A stretch of 15,071 nt of DNA from Candidatus Peregrinibacteria bacterium (GTDB lineage Bacteria > Patescibacteriota > Gracilibacteria > UBA1369 > LOWO2-01-FULL-3): positions 1 through 15,071 of the forward strand of contig JABJOK010000121.1 of NCBI GenBank assembly GCA_018664365.1. Direction: 5' to 3'. Position 1 is the first letter of the stretch. Each line of letters starts with the position of its first letter. A model generated the notes under the pieces. The model saw only the letters and a program-made list of their open reading frames with translations, had not been told where the DNA came from and ran no database searches. The position numbers and the translations under genes are program-made. Of the stretch, positions 8,942-14,406 are shown in pieces.

Positions 8942-10483
8942 TTATGTGGTTATTTTTGTGTGTTTTTCGTAGTTTTTCTTTGCTGTTGCTGCCCCAATAC
9001 CTAGAGCCTTAAACGATAAAGCCAGTGTTTTAACCTCTTCATCCGTAGTTCGTGGATCTCCTTTTACTTTCTCGAATGAGGCTATTGCATCTGTGTGTTT
9101 TTTCATCTTTAGCCAATCGGAGAATTCCTCAATTTTCAAGAAGCTCTCAGGATCTTCACCCTTGTGTTTTACCAAAGCGTATCGTGACCAAAGCCCAAAG
9201 AGACTTGCTCCCTTGTGTTCTCCTGAAACAAAAAACTCATGCCACTTTGTATTTCCAGCAATTGTGGTTTTTAAATTATCTACAAATTCTGGTTGTGCAT
9301 CTGGATTTTCTATAGCGGTATCGTCCGCTGCCCCCAAACTGTTTTTTGACATTAGCTTTGTTGCAGCATAAGCAGTACCTAGTTTTATTCCATTTTGAAC
9401 GTTAACAACTGCTCCTACGATTCCTTCTGCGCTTTTAATTTTTCCACCTTTCCATAAATCAAGAATTGTGGAGAATCCCGCAGAGAATATTCCTCCTGCA
9501 GCTACAACTGACAAAAGTATGTTCTTAAGAGTCAACATACTGCCCGTTTGATTGTAGGCACCGTATGATGTAGTTAAAAGCGTTTTAGCCTGTTCTGAAA
9601 AGTCGTGTTGCCCCTTGTAGGCAACTTGATGAGACTGCTTTTCTTCTGCTGTAAATCCTTTCTCGTATTTATCTTCTCCAATTACATGTTTTATTTCTGC
9701 TGTGCTAAGAGCTCCTGCAGCACTTGCTTCACGAGCGAACCTTTTCAAACCTTCTTGCCCCATGCCTTTTGTATATGCTTTTGCAATTTCTAGCTTTTTT
9801 CCTTGATCCATAAATGTAAATGCAAGCCAACCGTAGTTTCTGTAGTCTTCATTAGAATTCTGTCGTATTGCATCTAAAATCCCCTCCTTAGCTTTTTCCC
9901 AATTACCCTCATTTAACTGCATAGCTCCTAGCGAGTACATTATGGCAACTCTTAGATTTCTGTATTTTTTCTCTGATGTAAAAATAAGAGCATCAGCCAT
10001 TCTTCCCATACTAACCATACTGTCCTGCATTCTTGCTATTACCTCTGCATCAATTTTTCCATGGTGCTTTTTTTCTGTCATTTCGTCTAGGTACTCCCTC
10101 ATAGCATCAGCCATCTCTTTAGCCTCCTCTCTAAATTCTTGAGTAATTTTGTTAAGAGCTTCTCTTAATTCTCTTGCTGTCATTGTTTTTTCGTCCAAGG
10201 CTCCACGCTTTTCGTCTGCTTTTTCTCTCGCTTTCTTGATTGGAAGCAAGGCAAGGTCTTTTAATATTCCTTCACCAAACTCACCTCTTACTCCTGTATA
10301 ACTGTCTTTTTCATCAAGTATTCCCAATCCCCATTTTTCTCTAACTTTGTCCTTGTACTGTCCCTCAAGTGTCTTCATGTCAAAAGCATGCTTTGCTTTA
10401 ATTCTTTGTTTTCCTAGCCATGATTCATCACTGCCTGTTGGTTTAGCTCCCTTCATATTTCTAAAGTTTAAATAGTTTTGCAA
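8942..10483 (-). CDS. Helical protein with TPR-like region and a membrane segment (513 aa)
   Basis: No family recognised. The start is uncertain. TTG at 10483 has a good AGGAG 6 nt upstream and overlaps the previous gene by 23 nt. An ATG at 10456 (residue 10) would begin 4 nt after that gene's stop but has no Shine-Dalgarno; I prefer TTG. Residues 1-170 are charged and helical, probably with coiled coil around 85-140. Residues about 175-240 look like one or two TPR-type helical hairpins (the stretch around NEGNWEKAKEGIL). A hydrophobic segment lies at 316-342, followed by an Ala/Gly-rich amphipathic stretch (350-376). The C-terminal 120 residues are soluble. No Cys. The mix of a repeat scaffold and one membrane segment suits an assembly factor for the neighbouring membrane complex; this is inference. 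Confidence 0.85.
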   Translation of the reverse strand: MQNYLNFRNMKGAKPTGSDESWLGKQRIKAKHAFDMKTLEGQYKDKVREKWGLGILDEKDSYTGVRGEFGEGILKDLALLPIKKAREKADEKRGALDEKTMTARELREALNKITQEFREEAKEMADAMREYLDEMTEKKHHGKIDAEVIARMQDSMVSMGRMADALIFTSEKKYRNLRVAIMYSLGAMQLNEGNWEKAKEGILDAIRQNSNEDYRNYGWLAFTFMDQGKKLEIAKAYTKGMGQEGLKRFAREASAAGALSTAEIKHVIGEDKYEKGFTAEEKQSHQVAYKGQHDFSEQAKTLLTTSYGAYNQTGSMLTLKNILLSVVAAGGIFSAGFSTILDLWKGGKIKSAEGIVGAVVNVQNGIKLGTAYAATKLMSKNSLGAADDTAIENPDAQPEFVDNLKTTIAGNTKWHEFFVSGEHKGASLFGLWSRYALVKHKGEDPESFLKIEEFSDWLKMKKHTDAIASFEKVKGDPRTTDEEVKTLALSFKALGIGAATAKKNYEKHTKITT

Positions 10484-11051
10484 ATATATCTCCTATTGCC
10501 TCCTTTCTGCCTGATAGCTCAGGGATTTTATCAATCAAAAATTCTCGAACTTCTGCTGGATTCTGATTGTGTAGCTGGATTGTTATCTCTCCAGCAAGGT
10601 CATCATCGACCTTTATGTTCAAGGTTTTTGTTATTGGTGGATCGTAATGGATCCAAAAGGCCCTTATTTTTCCAAAAGAATATTTTCTATTACCGACTTT
10701 TATTCCAATCTCTGAGATTTTTATTTCTACTTGTTTGTGAGGTTCTCTGTGAGCTGTGTAGTAGGCTAATGCAGCTGCCAATATTGCTAACGAAAATGTC
10801 CAAGCATTGTGAACAAATGCTGTAATCACTGCTGCAAGCAGCATTCCTCCCATAATCACATGCCAAAACTTCCCTCTCTGGTGTTCGTGGTGCTCAGGCG
10901 CGATCCATGCAAGTGCAGCATGATCAAAAGCCGAAGGAAGCGTTCTTAAATATTCCCTTTCCTGGGCTTTTCTAATCTTTCGTGTTTTTATTTTGTTTTT
11001 TATTTTTTTAATCACTTTGGTGTTCTTCAAAAATTCATAGTATTTTATCAC
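10461..11051 (-). CDS. Two-TM membrane protein with PH-like C-terminal region (196 aa)
   Basis: First gene of the five-gene cluster. It has a very basic N-terminus (about 9-35), a short linker, two adjacent hydrophobic segments (about 63-82 and 84-100), and a soluble beta-rich C-terminal region (105-195) with alternating strands and a final amphipathic helix. This plan resembles small bacterial proteins in which a membrane hairpin precedes a PH-like domain (DUF5673-like); that resemblance comes from pattern, not a search. The GTG start at 11051 is the longest option but lies on the U-tract of the rpsR terminator and overlaps a candidate extended -10. TTG at 11030 (residue 8) or GTG at 11015 (residue 13) are real alternatives and would keep all domains. 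The last 23 nt overlap the next gene. Confidence 0.82.
   Translation of the reverse strand: MIKYYEFLKNTKVIKKIKNKIKTRKIRKAQEREYLRTLPSAFDHAALAWIAPEHHEHQRGKFWHVIMGGMLLAAVITAFVHNAWTFSLAILAAALAYYTAHREPHKQVEIKISEIGIKVGNRKYSFGKIRAFWIHYDPPITKTLNIKVDDDLAGEITIQLHNQNPAEVREFLIDKIPELSGRKEAIGDIFAKLFKL
10484..10506 (-). promoter_or_regulatory. Shine-Dalgarno supporting the TTG start of the 513-aa gene
   Basis: On the minus strand AGGAG occupies 10494-10490, 6 nt before TTG at 10483, and a second purine block, AAAGGAGG, lies at 10506-10499. Both sit inside the coding end of the 196-aa gene. Most other starts here lack such a site, which argues that the TTG is used rather than the ATG at 10456. Confidence 0.5.
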
Positions 11052-11070
11052 AAAAAGCCCCTTTTGAGAA
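11042..11070 (-). promoter_or_regulatory. Candidate extended -10 promoter for the five-gene cluster
   Basis: Minus strand: TTCTCA (11070-11065, 4 of 6 to the -35 consensus), a 17-nt spacer, then TGA-TAAAAT, an extended -10 with TAAAAT at 11047-11042 (5 of 6). The -35 lies within the terminator hairpin and the -10 just after its U-tract. Transcription would begin near 11035, downstream of the GTG at 11051, favouring the TTG at 11030 or GTG at 11015 as start. Confidence 0.4.
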
Positions 11071-11077
11071 GGGCTTT
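11052..11077 (-). terminator. Rho-independent terminator after rpsR
   Basis: Minus strand: AAAGCCC (11077-11071) pairs with GGGCTTT (11060-11054) in a 7-bp stem, extendable by a G-T and an A-T pair, with a short A-rich loop and a T-run ending at 11052. It follows the rpsR stop by about 30 nt and should separate the rpsF-ssb-rpsR transcript from the downstream cluster. Confidence 0.8.
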
Positions 11078-11107
11078 AAGTGTATTTCTATAAAGAAAAG
11101 TCGCTAT

Positions 11108-11323
11108 TTACTTAGGCGTGAATGGAGCAAGTGCTACGATTCGCGCATTTTTGATCGCATTTGAGAGTCTTTTCTGATGCTTAAGGCATGTTCCCTTGTA
11201 GTACTTTGGTGCGATCTTCTTGTACTGAGTAATGAATTTCTGCAATAAATTTATATTTTTGTAGTCAATATAGTTTATGTTGCTATCGCAGAATTGGCAT
11301 TTTCGCCCTTTGTATGTTGGCAT
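11108..11323 (-). CDS. rpsR: 30S ribosomal protein S18 (zinc-ligand-bearing form)
   Basis: Small-subunit protein that pairs with S6 on the platform of the 30S subunit. At 71 aa it has normal length. S18 signatures are clear: YKN near 21-23, KI near 36-37, the KHQKRLSNAIKNARIVAL core (48-65) and a C-terminal PF. Cys9 and Cys12 (CxxC), Cys46 and His49 form a plausible zinc site of the type seen in the C+ form of S18. YYKGT replaces the more usual ITGT before Cys46. ATG at 11323, 19 nt after ssb, with no Shine-Dalgarno. It ends the rpsF-ssb-rpsR operon and is followed by a terminator; rplI (L9), often next in other bacteria, is absent from this position. Confidence 0.95.
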   Translation of the reverse strand: MPTYKGRKCQFCDSNINYIDYKNINLLQKFITQYKKIAPKYYKGTCLKHQKRLSNAIKNARIVALAPFTPK

Positions 11324-11342
11324 GATTTTAAAATATTATGAA

Positions 11343-11798
11343 TTAAAATACGTTCTCTTCTTCAGAATCAGTACTTTCTTTACTTTCTGTACTTTCTGAT
11401 TCTTCAGGAGATGAATCTTCCACGTCTTTTTTGTCTGATTTTTCTGAAACATGATCATCAGAGTCTGACTTCTTTTCAAGCATTATCATGTCCTCAAGAA
11501 CGACTTCAGTGCGGTATTTCTTGTCGCCATTTTCAGTTTCCCAACTACGTGTTTTTAAATACCCTTCAAGATATACTAATCTACCAGTCTTAAGGTACTT
11601 TGCGCAGATCTCAGCAAGCTTTGCCCAAGCAACAACTTCATGAAATTCTGTAGATTTTTTTCTGTCTGAATCTCCTGTTGTCCACTCACGATTAGTTGCG
11701 ATTCCAAAAGTTACAATTGACTGACCATTTTGAGTTTCTTTTAGTTCAGGATTTCTAGTTAAGTTTCCGATTAGAATTACTTTATTTACGCTTCTCAT
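11343..11798 (-). CDS. ssb: Single-stranded DNA-binding protein
   Basis: Binds ssDNA during replication, repair and recombination. The OB fold covers residues 1-108 with typical landmarks: NKVILIGNLTRNPEL at the start, FHEVVAWAKLAEI (52-64), YLEGYLKTRSW (76-86) and the YRTEVV strand (95-100). A low-complexity linker of Ser, Glu, Asp and Lys (109-145) follows. The extreme C-terminus is EEENVF, an acidic tip with terminal Phe. In the family this tip (DDDIPF in E. coli) recruits partner proteins; here Pro is replaced by Val, but the acidic-aromatic character is kept. Length 151 aa is normal. ATG at 11798, 17 nt after rpsF. The position between rpsF and rpsR is the widespread bacterial order. Confidence 0.96.
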   Translation of the reverse strand: MRSVNKVILIGNLTRNPELKETQNGQSIVTFGIATNREWTTGDSDRKKSTEFHEVVAWAKLAEICAKYLKTGRLVYLEGYLKTRSWETENGDKKYRTEVVLEDMIMLEKKSDSDDHVSEKSDKKDVEDSSPEESESTESKESTDSEEENVF

Positions 11799-11815
11799 TG
11801 TTCAAATTTGTTATG

Positions 11816-12505
11816 TTATAAAGAAATATCTGGATCGTCGATGATGCTCTTTAATTTTTCATCAACTTCGTCTAATTTTTTCGCAGCATCTTTTGCAGCA
11901 TCTTTCTCAGCAGCGTCCTTCTCAGCATCCTTTTTTTCCTCCTCTTTTGGAGCCTCCTCAACTACTGGTTCCTCCTTCTTTTCTTCTTTTTCCTCAACTT
12001 TCTCAGGAGTGCTCTTTGGCTTTTCTTCCTCTACTTTCTCCTTCTTTGGTTCTTCTTTTTTCTCTACTTTCTTAACAGTCTTCTTTGGTGCAGCAGCAGG
12101 TGCTGGTCTTTTGTTCTCATTTTCCTTCTTTTGTTTCTCCTTTTCTTCCTCTTCTTTCTTTGCCTCTTCCTCATACTCTTCAAGAGTTCTTAATTCGTAA
12201 TTATGAGGAGTTTTTGTTATTAGGTAACGTAACAACTCATTTTGAAGATTAAGAGGCTGCTTTAGTTCGTTAATTTGTGCCGGTTCCATTTCAAAATTAA
12301 GAACAGCATAATAAGCCTGCTCGTTCTTTTTAATGGTATAAGCAAGGTCTCGAACGCCCCAAATATCTTCATGATAGATCTCTCCATCATGTTCTTTTAA
12401 AAGATTGCGTACTTCGTTCAACGCATCTTCTGTGGCTTTTTCTCCTAAATCTGGGAGTAAAAGCACCATAATTTCATACTTCTGAGAAGATTTTTCTTCA
12501 CTCAT
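11816..12505 (-). CDS. rpsF: 30S ribosomal protein S6 with long charged C-terminal tail
   Basis: Partner of S18 on the 30S platform. The S6 ferredoxin-like domain occupies about residues 8-101: the YEIMVLLLPDL strand, IWGVRDLAYTI near 48-58, AYYAVLNFEM near 64-73 and LQNELLRYLITK near 87-98. Typical S6 is roughly 95-135 aa; this one is 229 aa because of a tail (106-229) made mostly of Lys, Glu, Pro and Ala, with KDAAEKDAAKDAAKK periodicity at about 196-210. The tail ends in a short amphipathic helix-like stretch (LDEVDEKLKSIIDD, 211-224) that could be a binding peptide. ATG at 12505 has only a weak, closely spaced AGGA (12512-12509). First gene of the operon, probably expressed from the promoter at 12657-12685 with a leader of about 145 nt. 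Confidence 0.95.
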   Translation of the reverse strand: MSEEKSSQKYEIMVLLLPDLGEKATEDALNEVRNLLKEHDGEIYHEDIWGVRDLAYTIKKNEQAYYAVLNFEMEPAQINELKQPLNLQNELLRYLITKTPHNYELRTLEEYEEEAKKEEEEKEKQKKENENKRPAPAAAPKKTVKKVEKKEEPKKEKVEEEKPKSTPEKVEEKEEKKEEPVVEEAPKEEEKKDAEKDAAEKDAAKDAAKKLDEVDEKLKSIIDDPDISL

Positions 12506-12542
12506 GTTTCCTATGGATTAGGGATATAAATATTATCTCTAA

Positions 12543-12567
12543 GCTCTAAGCCGCAATTGCGTAGAGC
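12543..12567 (-). promoter_or_regulatory. Hairpin in rpsF leader, candidate S6:S18 autoregulatory element
   Basis: On the rpsF mRNA, GCTCTA (12567-12562) pairs with TAGAGC (12548-12543), and an inner CGC/GCG pair closes an AATT loop. The three bases GCT (12551-12549) bulge on the 3' side. A lower stem, a 3-nt 3'-side bulge and a short apical hairpin recall the known S6:S18 leader motif, but the CCG trinucleotide of that motif is not found on the mRNA strand. The hairpin is clear; the function is a guess. Confidence 0.4.
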
Positions 12568-12656
12568 AGAAATCTAGTTTTTTGCAGGGGGAAAGTATCA
12601 AACTGAGGTTTTTTTTGCAATAGCAATACGACATTTTTCCTCTATTCAGTCAAGGA

Positions 12657-12685
12657 TTTATTGAAAAGGGCAGTACTCCTGTCAA
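12657..12685 (-). promoter_or_regulatory. Candidate sigma70 promoter for rpsF-ssb-rpsR
   Basis: Minus strand: perfect TTGACA (12685-12680), 17-nt spacer, AATAAA (12662-12657, 4 of 6). The start would be near 12650, giving a leader of about 145 nt containing the hairpin at 12543-12567. A second weaker TTGACT lies just downstream. Confidence 0.5.
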
Positions 12686-12732
12686 CATGTTTTTGCGGCG
12701 TTTTCCCCTGTTCTAAAGCCCCTATGCAGCGC

Positions 12733-12782
12733 TTGACACATTTGGGGTTGCATACTCTGCAACATTGTGGTTAAATTGTCAA
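12733..12782. repeat. Nested inverted repeats upstream of the LysM-M23 gene
   Basis: Inner palindrome GTTGCA (12747-12752), 5-nt loop, TGCAAC (12758-12763). Outer arms TTGACA (12733-12738) and TGTCAA (12777-12782) are also perfect complements. TTGACA has no convincing -10 at 16-18 nt, so the element looks more like a protein-binding site or RNA fold than a promoter. It lies just upstream of the plus-strand promoter at 12793-12822. Confidence 0.5.
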
Positions 12783-12792
12783 TTAGTGCACC

Positions 12793-12822
12793 TTGCTGGT
12801 GCCTTTTGAAATCAGTCATAAT
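12793..12822 (+). promoter_or_regulatory. Candidate promoter for LysM-M23/yidD
   Basis: TTGCTG (12793-12798), 18-nt spacer, CATAAT (12817-12822, 5 of 6 to the -10 consensus). The transcript would start near 12829, leaving a leader of about 23 nt with no Shine-Dalgarno before ATG at 12852. Confidence 0.45.
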
Positions 12823-12851
12823 TAATCAGACGGTATCATCCTAATACTTAT

Positions 12852-14066
12852 ATGGAAGTAACTGAAACAACCTTAGAGGTAAATAAGTTCGCACGAAGAA
12901 GTCGCCATCTGCGCATCTTCTCTCGTGGAGACATCGTTAAGATCCATTTTAGAGATATCCTTCGTGGAGCTTTTAAAAAGCTTTCTTTCTTGCATGACAA
13001 TCCTGCTACTAAGTGGGTGCAAGGGCTTCTGAATACTATAAAGAGTGCTATTCCATCTGTGCTGCCTGTTTCTCCTCAGAGAAGACTGGTTTTCCAGGCG
13101 GTTATCGTTTCTGGAATGCTGCTTGTTTCAACTTCTGTTGCGCCTTTTATGTTCTCATCAGCTTCAACAGGATATTCAAATGACTATATAGGTGCTTATA
13201 CGCTTCCTGGAGATATTTTAGTTTCTAATGAAGAAGGATATTTGATTAAAATCAATCCTCAAACAGATATTGCAAATAGAGTTGGAATGACTGATTACGC
13301 AGTTCACACTATAGAAAGTGGTGAATCTCTTTCAGTTATTGCGCAAAGATATGGAGTTAGCTCAAAGACTATTATGTGGGAAAATGGTATGAGTAACGCT
13401 AATTCTATTCGTGCAGGACAATCTTTACTAATCCCTCCTGTAGACGGCATTAGTCACACAGTTGCTAGTGGAGATTCTTTAGAGAAGCTTGCTACTAAAT
13501 ATGAAATTAATGTGGATTCAATTATTGCTCAAAATGGTCTTGAAACGGATATATTATCAAAGGGGCAGAAAGTGTTCTTGCCTGGTGCTGAGCCAATTCA
13601 GCCTATAAGTACTGTTGCTGCTGGATCTACTGCTACCACTGGTGCTCGTATCGATGCTCGAAGTTATGCTGATTCTTCAGATGCTCCTATTGTTGGAAAG
13701 GTCTTCATATACCCTACAAAGGGTAAGATTACTCAAGGATATCATGCTGGACATTACGCTCTTGATATTGCTGACAGAAGCAAGCCTGCTGTCTGGTCTG
13801 CAGGTGGAGGAACTATCACGAAGGCTTCAACTGGAACTTGGGGAGGAGGATATGGTAACCACGTAATAGTTGATCACGGAAATGGTCTACAATCACTTTA
13901 TGCTCATTTAGACAGTGTTGCAGTATACGAAGGACAATATGTTGGTCAGGGTGAAGTAATTGGTGTTATGGGTAATACAGGGCGTGTATATGGTGCTACT
14001 GGAATACATCTTCATTGGGAAGTTATTCAGAATGGTGTGAAGCAATATCCTGGTAACTTCTATTAG
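12852..14066 (+). CDS. Membrane-anchored LysM-LysM-M23 metallopeptidase (peptidoglycan hydrolase)
   Basis: Probable zinc endopeptidase that cuts peptidoglycan cross-links or an activator of that type. Residues 1-78 form a long basic cytoplasmic segment; 79-101 is the single membrane anchor. After an extracytoplasmic stretch come LysM 1 (about 150-196) and LysM 2 (about 201-245), each with the S/GD/ESL start and LIPP or FLPG end. A Thr/Ser/Ala linker leads to the M23 domain (about 285-404). Its zinc and catalytic set is complete: His301 and Asp305 (HxxxD), His352 (YAHL), and His386 and His388 (HLH). An active enzyme is therefore expected, unlike EnvC/NlpD-type degenerate members. The 78-residue cytoplasmic extension before the anchor is longer than usual. 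yidD follows after 2 nt, implying co-expression of two envelope-biogenesis proteins. LysM should bind GlcNAc-containing glycan. Confidence 0.92.
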   Translation: MEVTETTLEVNKFARRSRHLRIFSRGDIVKIHFRDILRGAFKKLSFLHDNPATKWVQGLLNTIKSAIPSVLPVSPQRRLVFQAVIVSGMLLVSTSVAPFMFSSASTGYSNDYIGAYTLPGDILVSNEEGYLIKINPQTDIANRVGMTDYAVHTIESGESLSVIAQRYGVSSKTIMWENGMSNANSIRAGQSLLIPPVDGISHTVASGDSLEKLATKYEINVDSIIAQNGLETDILSKGQKVFLPGAEPIQPISTVAAGSTATTGARIDARSYADSSDAPIVGKVFIYPTKGKITQGYHAGHYALDIADRSKPAVWSAGGGTITKASTGTWGGGYGNHVIVDHGNGLQSLYAHLDSVAVYEGQYVGQGEVIGVMGNTGRVYGATGIHLHWEVIQNGVKQYPGNFY

Positions 14067-14068
14067 AA

Positions 14069-14341
14069 ATGAATCTCCTTAAATGGATGTTTAAGTTTAT
14101 TTGGCATATCCCACGAAATATTCTTGTTATTGTTGTTTGGATATATCAAAGGACAATTTCTCCTGATCATGGTCCTTTTAGGGTTATGTTCCCTGGCGGG
14201 TACTGCAAATTTACTCCTACTTGTTCGGATTATGCTATTGGTGCACTAAAGAAATATGGAGCAATTAGAGGCACTTTTAAGGCGATTTGGCGCATTTTAA
14301 GGTGCAACCCGTGGAATTGTGGTGGTCATGATCCATTTTAG
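14069..14341 (+). CDS. yidD: YidD-family membrane protein insertion efficiency factor
   Basis: Small membrane-associated protein (90 aa) of the YidD/DUF37 family, thought to assist YidC-dependent insertion of inner-membrane proteins. A hydrophobic/amphipathic N-terminal helix (about 5-27) is followed by the family landmarks YQRTISP (26-32), CKFTPTCSDYA (46-56), ALKKYGAIRG (59-68) and RCNPWNCGGHDPF at the C-terminus. The Cys residues of the CxxxxxC block are kept. Elsewhere yidD usually lies between rnpA and yidC; here it follows the LysM-M23 gene by 2 nt, apparently in a two-gene operon. No Shine-Dalgarno is seen before ATG at 14069. Confidence 0.95.
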   Translation: MNLLKWMFKFIWHIPRNILVIVVWIYQRTISPDHGPFRVMFPGGYCKFTPTCSDYAIGALKKYGAIRGTFKAIWRILRCNPWNCGGHDPF

Positions 14342-14343
14342 CA

Positions 14344-14371
14344 TTGACTTTGAGAGTCAGCACATTAAAAT
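14344..14371 (+). promoter_or_regulatory. Candidate purH promoter with overlapping inverted repeat
   Basis: TTGACT (14344-14349), 16-nt spacer, TAAAAT (14366-14371, 5 of 6), predicting a start near 14378 and a leader of about 29 nt. A perfect inverted repeat TGACT-TTGAG-AGTCA (14345-14359) overlaps the -35. It could be an operator, or a weak stem after yidD; no T-run follows it. Confidence 0.5.
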
Positions 14372-14406
14372 TTGTCTGGTTTTTCTAGGTTTTAATCACT
14401 TTAAAC

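Larger units (their letters stand above)
12506..12851. other. Divergent intergenic regulatory region (346 bp)
   Basis: No coding potential was supported on either strand and no tRNA or known RNA gene was recognised. The region separates the leftward rpsF operon from the rightward LysM-M23 gene. It holds a leader hairpin near rpsF, a minus-strand sigma70-like promoter, a nested inverted repeat at 12733-12782 and a plus-strand promoter, each listed separately. Confidence 0.8.

Noticed and set aside
11808..12200. Ser/Phe-rich plus-strand frame of 130 aa
   Set aside because: Complement of the Lys/Glu-rich S6 tail (GAA/AAA codons read as TTC/TTT); no independent support.
12733..12761. TTGACA at 12733 as a plus-strand promoter for M23
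   Set aside because: No acceptable -10 at 16-18 nt; the best nearby hexamer (TACTCT) is 14 nt away. The site is better explained as an arm of the inverted repeat.
1216..14341. Use of genetic code 25 (UGA = Gly)
   Set aside because: All genes are intact without any in-frame UGA and glycines use GGN, so there is no sign of recoding here.
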